Positions 53,001 through 64,000 of a stretch of 64,000 bases of DNA are shown here, piece by piece. The stretch's first letter is position 1; the number at the start of each line of letters is the position of its first letter. A program made the translations under genes and the position numbers. Location of the stretch: positions 21,305 to 85,304 of the forward strand of contig CAJNOQ010000066.1 of assembly GCA_905250885.1 (NCBI GenBank). The letters are read 5' to 3'. The notes beneath the pieces are model-generated. The model was not told where the DNA came from, did no database searches, and saw only the letters and a list, made by a program, of their open reading frames with translations. The DNA comes from Didymodactylos carnosus. Lineage: Eukaryota; Rotifera; Eurotatoria; Philodinida; Philodinidae.

Positions 53001-56000
53001 AATTTTACAGTTAGTTTCGCGAGAATTTAAAGTGCACACACACACATGAGATGAGCATCTTGTCAATTTAATCAAACAGTGACGTTAGATACCTTCATAT
53101 AAACGAAAGCAATACAGACAAATGTTTTTTGCCATGTAACAACTAAGACTTCAGCGCATCTTTTCATGAGAAAATAAGATTTAAAATGTTTTCGGAAGAA
53201 AGACGACGTAGCTGAACACAAAGTTGCCACACAAAGAATTTCAATCGAAATCTGCTGCCATTTGTTTTATAGAGTCCATACGTGCAGCAATGTAGCCTGA
53301 CGATGTAGCCAACGAACCTAATATTACTACTTTTTATTAGATAACAGGAAATAACAGTAACAAACGATTAATTTCTAGTTGAAGTATACCTACCATCTTG
53401 TTCTGTATAAACTGGTGTATATATATTCTTTGCTTCTTTATGAGGACGGTATATTCTACAGTCAAAAGTCAAGTATATTATGAAAAAATGATATTTGTGT
53501 TTTGACTAACTTTTATGTGTGTAAAAAGTGTAAGTAAAACTTACAAGAGAGAAACAGTTGAAATTGCAAGGATACATTGCAAAAAATAGACAAGTACAGA
53601 AGTACTCAATGATGAATAAAGCCTAAAACACGGGGATGCTGCCTCTAAAGTTAGTGGCGTCTCGGTTTTCTGTATTCTGCAAATGTTCTATTCTCGCATT
53701 TTAACAGGAACCACACTCAAAATACCCTTCTTCCAATGTTAATTCAACTCCTCCGCTCAATTCAGTCTTCTTTTATTTTTTTGGCTGCCAGAAAAACAAA
53801 TTTTTGTCAAAAGCAAAAACTTTTTCGAAAATGTGCCACCACATGTCTTCCGTGCGGCATCATATCTCAAACGCACCATCTGCGTAGACGTTCCTGTTTT
53901 AATTCAAATCTGGCGAGGCTCTTTGATGTCTCTTAGATGTATACGCTAATCTCAGCCCTACATTGATTATCATTCTGCTGTGGCATCGTTTCTCTGAGAA
54001 CTTCAAAATTGGTCTTAATTGACCGTTGATAGCATCAGAAATTAACTCTGAATCCTGTGGCGATGTTTCCAATTAAATTGAGAAGTCGTTTGATAATAAT
54101 TAACATTTTATCCCTGACGTAAACTTTACGTGCTATTTTCATGTGTTTAGAACTGGAACAAGGTTGTTTATACAGAAATTTTCTTGGTGAGAATATTTCA
54201 CCAACACCCATTATGGAAGTATACGATTCATTTTATGAATACGAAGAAATTACATTGCCGTGGATGCTCGAAGAAACGTGGGAACAAGTATATAAACCAA
54301 GAGCTAACAATAACACAACACTTTTCATATTCTCTCGTGTTCAGGTGATACGCGATGTGAAAATAACTCAACAAAAATCATCATCGACAACACCAGTCGA
54401 ATTGAATTCGGTTATTGCTCAAGCACGTCAAATGGTATCTGGAGCAACAGAATTAAAATGTCAAAGTTAGAAGTTATTAGAAAATCTATGACGGCAAAAA
54501 AATGACTTTTCGTTCTTTTTTAGTTCTAACAAAACGTGGTAAACGCGATCAACAATTACCAATGGACGATGATCTGATCATTGTGACATTAAATACTGAT
54601 AAAAAACTATTTGGTTTAATTCGAAATACCGAACGAATATTAGAACGGGCGAAACTCCACAAGTCGTTTGGTAAATATAGGCCTACAGAAAAAAGTTACA
54701 TCTCATTCTATTAAACACTGGCTACGTTTTACGATATCGACCGTAATAGATGTGTTTCTTCGTTTTAGCTGATAATCCTGATGTGAAAGCAAAGCCTCCA
54801 TCTTGGTCGTGTTCTGAGTACCAAATACTTATATGCAATAATGGAATGAAAATTAATGATGGTTCTAATATTCGAATAAAAGTCAGTTGACATATTGTTT
54901 TTTCTACTTTATTATGATACATCTTTTTTCTTCAAACTTTTAGCTTATCACATCGTTAACAGCAACATTGAGAAGATTTCGAGCTTTATCATCAATGCGT
55001 GTTTGTCCATTATTTGAACATTTACTCACTCCGCAGTTGGATGACCCCGTTTTTCAAATAAGTCAGAAACAAATACAAATTGATGAAAAACATCTCACAG
55101 TAAGATCAGTTTCGTTGATAGAATACGTGATTTCATATGTTTCAGTTTACTTAGGGCTATAATGATTCACAACAAGCTGTTATCAGTGAAGCGTTTTCAA
55201 TTGCTTGTACTGAAGAAAAAGAAGAACAAGCCAAAGTCTATATGGTTCAAGGACCGCCGGGCACCGGTAAGAAGAGCCTCATTTACCATAATGAAAGATA
55301 CTACAGCTAATTGGATAATAGGTTTTTGACGAGATTTTTTTTGTGCCTCATGAACAATCTCAGTTGATGTATAAAATAAATACTATCTTTTCTCTCTCCT
55401 TTGGAAATACCAATGGATTGGCATCATTCATCCTTAGTCAAGTTTTATAATTACGATGACTAATAACAATATGGTTGATGATGTCAGAAGTTTGCGAACT
55501 GTAAGGAAGATGTAAAGCCATTGAAATTGACACTTGTCAGTCAGTACTCTACACCAATAACGGTAGTTGCAAGGCAGATTATACTTCTTTCTTCTAGTGT
55601 TTTGAGAGAGAGAAGATAATACCAGTTAGACTCCAGAAGGTCTCAATATATTGAATTATTTACTAGAGGCGGTAGATAGTCGCACTTAAATGATGTAACG
55701 AAATAACAATGTATACATCTCATTGCTTTCACACGATCTGATTCTTATCCATCTCGTTTCGTTTAAGGCCTCCCTCCCGTTAGAAACCTATCTCCACAAC
55801 TGTAAGTCCGAGCTTGACCAAACTTTTAGGAGATATTGACCTTGTATAAGTATGGTGACGAAATTTTTTGTTTGGCTTCATCGTGCATGATTTGTGAGAT
55901 GTTGCCACAACAGTGACCAGAATGGGGCTATTCGTAGCTGCAAGATTTCTCAGTAACGAAACGTCGTGAAGAGCTCGAGCTGGTGTTAGCTTGACGAAAA

Positions 56001-58987
56001 ATACATGTGGCTAGAGCTAGATTTTTGATATTTTACTTTTCAAATTAATGGTGAGTATCGAAAGTGCAAAACTTCAAAAAGCTGCATTAACTTGCATAAA
56101 GATATTTTTCTAACCACAAACCTAGGCCGAATATCAAAAATCGGGCTCTATTAGCCTCTAGCAACATGTGTCAGCTTCAACTTAAGACCTTCCCGATCTT
56201 TCTGCAATGTTTCGTTACCGAGAAATCTTGCAGCTACGAAATGGTGTTAAGGTGAAAGTCGCTTTCGAGATATGGTCGCGCCAGTACCTGATGCATGTTT
56301 TAGGGCTTCCGGTAAAACTCTCATAACCCTTGATTGGAATATCATTCAGAGCTGGCAGATATCTCATTTTGACCAGAAATGTTTGCTGTATTTCATGGTG
56401 TTATTGAAAATAGTTTTGGAATTCTAAGTTGATGTCTAAATAACTGCTGAATATTATACATAGTTTTTTAAATTTAAATGCATTTAACGTTGCTTTTTAA
56501 GCGAAATGTTCCTCTTTCGCACTCGTCTTTCAAGAAGCCATTTGTATTAGAGTTACTGTCTCAATGCATTAGGAAGAGCAGTACGATCCTAAAAACAGTT
56601 TATTTGTTGTTCAGCTGTATTTATCTTGTTGCTTGTTTCAGGCAAATCACAAACCATCACTGGTATTGTTCGAGCTGTACTAAAAGTAAGTCTTTTATAT
56701 GTCAGTGTTTTTACAGACTAAAGTTGTCATGTCTTTCTTTTCTAACAGCACTATTCATCACCACAACCAACAACAACAACAACGGATGGTTCAGCAACAA
56801 TCAACAAAAAAAAGAAAATGAAAATTCTTATATGTGCACCATCCAATGGTGGATGTAATGAAATTGTCAGACGACTATTGACAATTGATACAGCAAAACA
56901 AGAGCCAGAAAACGGGACTTCCGAAAGTACAACAACAACTACAACAAATAATAATAATAACAAACCGAAACGTAAGGAGGGCACACATTTTGTAGAAGTT
57001 GATACAGTTCACCTGTTGACTTTGCCTGTTTATGTTCAGTACCATTCAAATTGATTCGTTGTGCTCGAGGTGGAACCGTATCAGAAGATATTGAATCTGT
57101 GTCGATCGATATATTAGCTCAAAAACGATTGGAAGAGGGTAAGATAGGCTTTTGTAAATGATATGTGTATGTATGTCAATACCCATTACATGTTAGAATT
57201 AAACAATGCTCATCAACATGAAACACTTGAACGTAATATTCAACATAAAGTAAAAACGAAACAACAACTTGAAACACGCATTGCTGATGAAAAGAAACGT
57301 CTTGGATCGAATTCGGCAACCAGTGAACAAGTAGAATGAGCAAGATATGTTTACATTAAGTAGCATACTACAAATTTGTTTGTTATTTAGTTAAAGGATC
57401 TTCAAGCTAATTTGCATGAGGTCAAACAAACTATAACAAAATTACAGCAAACATCAAGAAAAGTAAAGTAGATCATATTTTTGAGTAGAAAAGATTTTTG
57501 TTTTAATATTGTGTTTCAGTCTATGCCGGAAAATCTTCGCCGCCAACGCGAACGTGAAATTAAGTGTGAATTATTAGAATCAAGTGATATTGTTGTTAGT
57601 ACATTAAATTATGTTGGTAATACAATTTTTGATCAATTTTGTCCATTTGATGCTGCTCTATTTCTCAAACAACAACAACAACGACAACAACATCCGTCAA
57701 CTACATCTGCCACCACCACCAAATTAATACAACCAAAAATACAATCATCATTATTTAATTTATTGATAATCGATGAAGCAGCACAATGTTTAGAAATTGA
57801 TTCTTATATTCCATTACGTTTAGGAATCAATCGAATTATTCTAGTTGGAGATCCAGAACAACTGTACTTAGATATACTCAATTTGATGATATTTTACACT
57901 TATGTTGTGTTTTCTTATTTTTAGACCGGCAACAGTTCTATCTAAACGTGCTCTCGATAATGGATTAAATCAATCATTATTCGAACGTTTATACAAATTA
58001 TTCAAATATGAAGTCGAAAATCCGATAAAAATGTTAAATATTGTATGTAAATGAGATACTCTTCTCCTAGGACACACACATATTTGTTCTTTCTCTCGTT
58101 TAGCAATATCGTATGCACGATGAAATATGTAAATTTCCATCATTACACATTTATCGTGGTAAATTACAAACAGATAAATTAACAAATCAAAAACGGTATA
58201 CTAAAAATAAAGTTGTCTCATAAGATAGATAGCTATATAAAAGTTGTTTTTTTCTTTAAAGAAAAAAATTTCATTTGAAACCTTATATTGTTCTCGATGT
58301 TGTCGATGGTCAAGAAGAATTTGATAATATTACACAATCCTATTATAACAAATTAGAAGTTCAGTTTATTGTTCATCTTGTCAAATATATTACAGAAAAA
58401 GGAAAAGTGCCATTAAATCGTATGTATAGAGTAACATGAAGTATAGCCTATATTTTATCGATTATTAATGATATTTTGTTCTAGAAATTGGAATTATTAC
58501 ACCCTATGCTAAACAAGTACAATTTATACGTGAAAATTTAATGTTAAATAATTTATGTCAAAAACTAGACATTGGTACTGTTGATTCATTTCAAGGTCGT
58601 CAAAAAGATGTTATTCTTCTATCATGTGTACGAGCTACTCAACAAAAATTACAATTAGATGATAGTTTTACATCGACAACAATTGGATTTGTTTCAAATC
58701 GTCAACGTCTCAATGTTTCAATTACCAGAGCAAAATATGCCATGTATATTGTCGGTCATCTTAAATCGTTAACGGTATGTATTACAATTTCAGTAGTTGC
58801 ATTTAAAATGAATTTTATAGGCGATTTGTGTGTATTGTAGGTCAGTGACGATTGGTCAAAACTGATATCAAATGCCCGTCAACGAAATTGTATTTTAGAA
58901 TTAAAATCATCTGATCAACTTGATCACTTGATGAAATCACATCTTCAAAAGCAACAACAACAACAACAATCAAAACAGGTGACATGA
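50014..58987 (+). CDS. senataxin/Sen1-type superfamily 1B RNA-DNA helicase
   Basis: About 24 exons give roughly 1,400 residues. The N-terminal half (exons from 50014, 50127, 50638, 50833, 51095, 52269, 52493, 52645) is disordered, Ser/Thr/Lys-rich and acidic. The helicase part starts at 54151. Motif I GPPGTGKS is split by an intron (55267-56641). Motif Ia is ICAPSNGGCNEIV. A coiled-coil 'stalk' follows (57197-57462), then motif II LLIIDEAAQ, motif III GDPEQLPATVLSKRA, QYRMHDEI, motif V VDSFQGRQKDVILLSCVRA and motif VI RQRLNVSITRAKYAM. This order is that of Sen1/senataxin, which unwinds RNA:DNA hybrids in transcription termination and R-loop removal in the nucleus. IGHMBP2 or AQR-type relatives are less likely. 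One exon is tandemly duplicated (see below). Some donors (54467, 57331) are weak and uncertain. Human senataxin is far larger; this form resembles a compact Sen1. Confidence 0.88.
50601..50996 (+). repeat. tandem duplication of one exon in the senataxin-like gene
   Basis: A unit of about 195 bp occurs twice head to tail. It includes intron flanks, acceptor, exon (50638-50772, then 50833-50973) and donor. Both exons are phase 1-1, so either or both can be included without shifting the frame. The encoded peptides are near-identical (shared EQSLKTSSSP, SGYFKPTPTSD and EICGLKPVG); copy 2 has two extra codons in the Ser-Pro run. Confidence 0.95.
55931..56240. mobile_element. inverted-repeat element in the Walker A intron of the helicase gene
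   Basis: TTCGTAGCTGCAAGATTTCT at 55931 is matched by the reverse complement of AGAAATCTTGCAGCTACGAA ending at 56240. Imperfect complementarity extends about 120 bp inwards (ACATGTGGCTAGAG against CTCTAGCAACATGT; TTTTTGATATT against AATATCAAAAA). It is non-coding. It accounts for part of the unusual 1.4-kb intron length. Confidence 0.75.
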
Positions 58988-60343
58988 TAATTGAGTTTGG
59001 TGCTTTCGGTGCTCTCTTTTCTTTGCTGTTTGTTCGAGTCATTGTGTGAAGTTTTTGTTGTAATTTACATATTTTTTTTCGTGTTTGTTTATGTTTTTCT
59101 TTTTTAATTTATTGTTACATTTCCATTACTGTATATTTACTCTTTTTTTCTGGTGAAGAATCTGGTTTTTTTTTACTGGTCAATATTTGTGTTTCGGTGT
59201 TTTTACTGCTACAAGACAAGATGTAAGCTAAAATGATGATGAATTTTTTTTGTATTTGTAGTAATTAAATAACAACAAATAGTAAATTATTGTGATAAAA
59301 AAAAAACTTGACCTTTTCACTTTCACAGTCGATAGACGTTTCTCAAGTGCTTTTTTTGATATCTTATCAAAGTGAATTTATAGTAGAATTATTGATGTTC
59401 AACATTTTTTTGGACATTTGAAACATTATTTTCATAGGAATTTGTACTATTGAAAACAAAAAGACTGATTTAGATGAAATATTCAAAAATAGTAAAAGAA
59501 ATTAAAGATTTGACACATTTTACTAAGATATGTCGATTATCAAACGATATCCTTTTCCGTATGTTCTAATTGTTAAGATCTCAAAACAGAAACACATTAC
59601 TTGAAAGTATGTTTGTTATCCTATGTCAAGAAACGTTCTCACATTCCATTTCTTCTGATAAAATTCATACTGCACCGAGTTAATTTATCGAAGAATGATT
59701 TGGAATGAAAATTCAAGTTTAATTATACACTACACGATAGCTACTGTTAGTGCCCTTCTAATCAATTATAGTCACATCGACTTTTCTATTATTTATATAG
59801 AGTGACTTTTCTGTTGATATTCTCTATTTTTTTCACGTTGATATCGTAGAGATAATAGGATGTTCCTTCTTTGCTCGTATATGTATATACTGGCGAGTAA
59901 TCTGATCTATGTTTTTCTTTTTCTCCTTTCTGTTTTAAGATCAACCAAGAGCAAACGAATCATCTGTTTTTTTTGTTACGGGAAAATATCGGTAGCAAAT
60001 AGATCTATTAGATTTCTTCTTCCTACAATATGTATACGTGTCAAAAGTCCATCTAGTACCATCATAATCATTGAATAGAACAGAGAAAATAGTAAATAGA
60101 GGATCACATATTTTTGTAGTATTAACACTTTTAACTATTTTTTTAAACACAAAAGTGTAGTTAATCGATAGCAAATAGGTAAGATTTGTTTATATTTTTG
60201 AATAATCTCAATGTTTCTCTTAGTTCATAGAAGTCTTTTTATGAATGATAAGAATCGAATTGTTGTTATTTTGTCAATGATTTTTGATTTAAAGATTTTT
60301 TGTACTTCTTTTATGTATATTTTAATTATTTTAGCTGAAAAAT
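58988..60343. other. spacer between helicase and glycosyltransferase-like genes
   Basis: AT-rich sequence with the helicase 3' UTR at its left end. I see no gene, long repeat or RNA gene. The right end has a pyrimidine-rich tract and TTTTAG nine bases before the next start codon. Confidence 0.55.
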
Positions 60344-62572
60344 ATGTTCTATAAATATTATTTACTATTATCTATTTTACCATTGATTAGTGAATGTAAA
60401 AAATATCGTTTATTTGGTGAAGAAGAAGTCATTTCATCTGATAGTCGATTATTAATCGATATTGACATTTACAATCGACCATACACACTTCCTTATTTAT
60501 TTTATCAATTAGAGAATCTTAAATGTCCATGTCAATGTTATTTAGGTAAGTCAGTTTTTTTCATACAATTAGTTTAACTCTGTGAACGACATTTCACTAG
60601 GTATCAAGTGTTTTTGAAAATGATAAACAATAAAAATCAAGCTACCTAAATGTTAGAATAAAGAGTATAATACTGCTACGAAGAACATTTTAGATGAATT
60701 AAAACCCACTTTAACTATTTATTATGAGCTTTTCGATGAATGCTTTTACCAAACAACATGACAAGATACAGAGAAATTAATCAGAGATGGGAGAAAGTAC
60801 AAAGTTTGTCCCGAGATTCTTTTTAGTTATGAAAAGTTATACTGATAGATGACTGAATATGTCCTTTAGTTTTTAACTCCCTTTACTTCTTTTACTACTT
60901 TTAGTTATAAAGTGAGAGTGAAGATAATAGTTCTGATAGGCGTGAAACAGAAATAGTAAAGGAAGTAAAAGACTAAAGGGTGTAAGAGACTAAAGGCAGT
61001 AAAACACTTAAGGGACTAAAAGTGTGACAGATATAATAGTACGAAAGTATAGTAAGACTAATAAGCTAAAATGAGAGCTGTAGCCTTGTATGTAAGCTAA
61101 AAACATCTCGCGACAAACTTTGTACTATCTCCCAGCCCTCAAATTAGTACTATTATATACCACCTATATCAGTAATAGTAAATCTGACTGAAATCTGATA
61201 GAAAAGGAGAGTGAAAACATGAACAAAAAGAAATGTGATCAGACCATATTATACGCGTGCAAATGTTCGTAGAACTAGGTGCCAAGAAATTTTTTCTAGG
61301 AAGGAGGGTCAATAAACTTTTTAGAGTGGTACACGAAAAAATGTACTTCCCAGAGAGGTACGCACGTTTTCAATTAAGCGTTGTTCGTTTCTTTTACTTC
61401 GAATTTTAAGAAAATACACTGCTGCGAAATAGAATTCTTCATAGCACATGAATTGCTTCTTGTTCTTGATATTTTTTTCCAGCAGAGACAATTGTCCACA
61501 ACTGCTCCGCTGGCGGTCCATCAGTGAAAAGAATGCAGATTAGTGTGCTAGAGTGAGAATTTTACGTTCTTTTACGAATGTGTATTCAAAATATGAGGAG
61601 AAATATAAATCATACTGAAATGTTTGAAAAACTTTTTAGATAGAAAAATATGAGATTTCTTTTGACGTTGAATTGTAGAGCAAACATCTTTCTACAAAAT
61701 GATGTGCTTGAAGAATTTAAGGCGCGTAAGGAGAGCAGATAACAAACATTTTACTGAACCCTACTTTTCATGTCATAAACGTAAAAACGTGAAATTTGTA
61801 AAAATTTAATTTTTCAACAAGTGCCTTTTCGTTGTAACACACTAGATTTGGCTATTCTTTTGAGTTCTAAGATTTGAATTATTGTATTTAGTAAAGCGAA
61901 AAGTTTGTTTCACAAAACAGCATAGAGTAAAATTCGTTTGCTTTACATATTATCCAACTGTTAGTTTCGTATTCCACTAAAACTTTTTATTCTCAGTTCA
62001 TATTTGATTCTTTGCGTATTTTATTGCTCTAATATTTCGTCTTTCCTTCTATTTAGATTTTCGTTTATATCACGTGTACAATACAACAACTGAAGATGAA
62101 ACAACAAAACTTGTTAAAGAATGGTTCGATTATGCTCAAAATCATTTGAAATCAAAATTATTTGTTGATATTCAAATTCATGAATGGACATCAACACCAA
62201 CCAGTGATGGACCCCATCGTCTTCAGGATGTTATTGAACGTTGTAAAATTTTAAATATTAACTATTTAGCCATGTTTGATTCTATGATTATTCTTCTCGA
62301 ACCTCAAAAATTATTATCTAGTTTAATTCTTAAAGATAAACCATTAATTGCACCATTATTACGTTCAACAAAAGCCATGTATACATCAACATTTTGGTTA
62401 TACGATTCTACAAATGATTTAGACCAATATCAACAAATCTATGATCGTGTAAAATTAGGTTGTTTTAAAGTTAATGGTGGACTTAAAGATTTCTATTTTT
62501 TTAATTTTCAACATTCAAATGTGAATCAAACATTTTTACACAAATATGATTATAAACAAAACGAAGTTGCAG
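60344..62572 (+). CDS. procollagen galactosyltransferase-like protein (COLGALT/CERCAM family), 3' partial
   Basis: Exon 1 (60344-60545) begins with a hydrophobic signal-like segment (MFYKYYLLLSILPLISEC) and continues to YTLPYLFYQLENLKCPC, the start of the glycosyltransferase 25 family N-terminal domain. Exon 2 (62057-62572) continues with LYHVYNTTTEDETTKLVKEW, then NINYLAMFDSM, KPLIAPLLRSTKAMYTSTFW and RVKLGCFKVNGG. It ends at a donor, with the rest expected beyond the window. In active collagen galactosyltransferases the strand before IAPLL carries a DxD sugar-nucleotide/metal motif; here the corresponding residues read DSM, so the second Asp is missing. Collagen galactosyltransferases act in the endoplasmic reticulum on hydroxylysine. 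This copy may be a non-catalytic CERCAM-like member. The 1.5-kb intron is long for this window and no further exon is seen after 62572. Confidence 0.75.
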
Positions 62573-62589
62573 GTAATTAGTACGTCATA

Positions 62590-62812
62590 CACTCTAAAAA
62601 AGGTTGTAGATTAATAAACTACAATAAAAGAGTTTTTTAGTCCCAAAAAACTCTCCCAAAAACCGTGAGTTTTTCATTTTGAAACGATCACGAACGCTTT
62701 TTAGTTTTTTGGCATAAAAAACCCGTTAAAAAAGTCTTTTGAGATTTTTTTATCAGTTTTTTCAAAAAAACTGTTTTATTGTAGTTTATTAATCTACGAC
62801 CTTTTTTTTGAG
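62590..62812. mobile_element. short MITE with about 40-bp inverted repeats
   Basis: CTCTAAAAAAGGTTGTAGAT at 62592 and AATAAACTACAATAAAA are mirrored at 62771-62812 (TTTTATTGTAGTTTATTAAT and CTACGACC...GAG). TA lies next to each end, consistent with a Tc1/mariner-type target. It lies just after the last visible exon of the glycosyltransferase-like gene. Confidence 0.8.
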
Positions 62813-63009
62813 TATACTATCAGTACAGTGGACAACTATCGAAACATTAAGCAAAAAAATCAAAAGCGCACTTTGTGCAGATTAGTTAGAGGTGAAATAG
62901 ACTTTAAGATATGGGCTAATTGTTGCCAGAACATGTTTTGATCCAACTATTAAAAATTGTAGGAAAAAATTTGACCAAAAATTAATCTAAAAACACAGGG
63001 ACGGATAAT

Positions 63010-63520
63010 AGTAATAGTAAAACCCGAAGACACCTACAGACAGCACATAGACATCCACAGATAGCCACTGGCAGCTGTACAGACAGCCAGAGCCCTGCAG
63101 GTTGCCAATATTTGGCAACCTATAACCTAACCTATAAAAAATTTCACAACCTAATCCTAACCTAACCTATGGATTCGACAACCTAATCCTAACCTAACCA
63201 TTGAAAAAAAAATAGAACAACCTATAACCTAACCTAGCCTATAACTTTTGCAACCTAATCCTAACCTATAGGTTAGGTTAGGTTAGGTTAGGTTAGGATC
63301 AACCTGCAGGGCTCTGCAGACAGCATAGAGACACCCACAGATAATCCAAAATAGCTACACAGACATTCACTTCTGCGAACATGGGAGCGACACAGAAGTG
63401 GATGTCTGTGGGTACCTCTATGCTGTCTGTGTAGTTGTCAGTGACTATCTGTGTAGTTGTCAGTGACTATCTGTGAATGTCTGTAGGTGTCTGTGTGTGT
63501 CTTCATGTTTTACTATTACC
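63010..63520. mobile_element. fold-back element with nested repeats and telomere-like core
   Basis: The outer inverted repeat is GTAATAGTAAAAC(CC)GAAGACAC at 63011 against the reverse complement at about 63498-63520. Inside are many copies of ACAGACATCCACAGATAG-like units, then a second inverted repeat (CAGAGCCCTGCAGGTTG at 63089 against CAACCTGCAGGGCTCTG near 63300). At the centre is an AACCT-rich region ending in five uninterrupted GGTTA units (63271-63297). No coding capacity. Confidence 0.8.
63112..63299. repeat. AACCT/TTAGG telomere-like interstitial repeat
   Basis: Irregular copies of AACCT, CCTAACCT and ATAACCTAACCT alternate with short AT spacers, then switch strand to (GGTTA)n. The 5-bp unit equals the TTAGG repeat known from arthropod telomeres. 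The strand switch and spacers make it an interstitial array, not a chromosome end. Confidence 0.8.
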
Positions 63521-63907
63521 CACACAGAGACATAGGGGAAAAAATTTCTGATAAATGCACGGATATTATAGTTAAAAATGAGAGAGATAATGATTTGTCT
63601 GTGCGAGAGTGAAGAAAGTTTTTGTTCTGGACGTAAATCTTCGCAGAAATGACATTATTTTCCAAGCTAATGATGTTTCCAGATTTCTGGTATAATGAGT
63701 GACCTAAATGTTCCCAGGTTTCAAATTAGGCGAACTTTTTGCAGTGCTTGCCTTTATGCCTCACATCCATAATATTAGCGTCAAATAGCGTCATCGTAAT
63801 TCTAGACGTTAGTATGAGGTTTTCAGAAAACTATAGCTTGTTAGAAATCTTGCTTTTAAGCTCAGAAGCACTTTTAACCCTTTCAGGACCGGTTTAATTT
63901 TTATATA

Positions 63908-64000
63908 TACAGTGCTGTTCAAAAGTTTAAGACCTTTTTTATTTTGCAATATCCTGGCTTCCATGACAGATAGAGACTTCATCCTTTCGTCAAAAGAAAG
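63908..64000. mobile_element. terminus of a Tc1/mariner-like transposon, cut by window end
   Basis: TA followed by CAGTGCTGTTCAAAAGTTTA and AGACC closely resembles the inverted-repeat ends of Tc1-type transposons, which begin CAGT and insert at TA. The element would run to the right beyond the window, so the transposase cannot be seen. Confidence 0.6.

Noticed and set aside
56972-57054. Reading the helicase exon through to the stop at 57052
   Set aside because: A strong GTAAGG donor at 56972 and an acceptor ending at 57039 give a 68-bp intron that restores the frame into PFKLIRCARGG, matching the helicase family.
63271-63299. A true chromosome end
   Set aside because: The repeat is short, irregular, switches strand, and lies between non-telomeric sequences on both sides.
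1-64000. tRNA, rRNA, snRNA or CRISPR features
   Set aside because: By eye I found no cloverleaf with matching A and B boxes, no rRNA-like segment, no U6-like sequence and no regularly spaced direct repeats. A covariance-model scan would be needed to exclude small RNAs.

Overview
The window is AT-rich animal nuclear DNA. Genes have many short exons separated by 50-70 bp GT-AG introns, with a few longer introns that carry transposon relics. The best guess is a bdelloid rotifer such as Adineta or Rotaria. That inference rests on the gene architecture, on a decayed ADP-ribosyltransferase of a kind I associate with large bdelloid families, and on an intronless gene whose protein looks like the prokaryotic DUF2270 membrane family. 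No phylogeny was run, so the organism call is not proven.

Layout. 1-1204 (+): 3' part of an RNF4-like SUMO-targeted ubiquitin ligase. 1205-3742: spacer with a 1-kb inverted-repeat element. 3743-7839 (+): complete CDC40/PRP17 splicing factor in 11 exons, with a TTAA-flanked MITE in intron 4. 7840-11088: spacer. 11089-16040 (-): protein with about 14 C2H2 zinc fingers in 9 exons, with a hAT-like MITE in intron 2. 16041-27239: 11 kb with no gene I can support, holding microsatellites and a hAT-like MITE with a perfect 8-bp target duplication. 27240-33658: graveyard of coding fragments, palindromic elements and a broken ART gene. 33659-39940 (+): MYBBP1A/Pol5 in about 32 exons. 41686-42624 (-): single-exon DUF2270 gene. 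46880-47643 (+): UBE2G1-type E2 enzyme in 4 exons. 50014-58987 (+): senataxin/Sen1-type helicase in about 24 exons, with a tandemly duplicated exon and a long intron splitting the Walker A motif. 60344 to at least 62572 (+): start of a collagen galactosyltransferase-like gene, followed by two inverted-repeat elements and, at the window end, one terminus of a Tc1/mariner-like transposon.

Functionally the intact genes are nuclear and housekeeping: ubiquitin/SUMO signalling (RNF4-like, UBE2G1), splicing (CDC40), ribosome biogenesis (MYBBP1A), RNA:DNA hybrid resolution and termination (senataxin-like) and secretory-pathway glycosylation. They are not an operon; each appears independently transcribed. 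Several start codons lie just downstream of a pyrimidine tract plus AG with no partner donor, which would fit spliced-leader trans-splicing.

The most notable items are the intronless DUF2270 gene, two hAT-like MITEs with the same termini but different internal motif repeats, hammerhead-like cores in two repeats, the exon duplication in the helicase, and a TTAGG/AACCT telomere-like tract inside a fold-back element.
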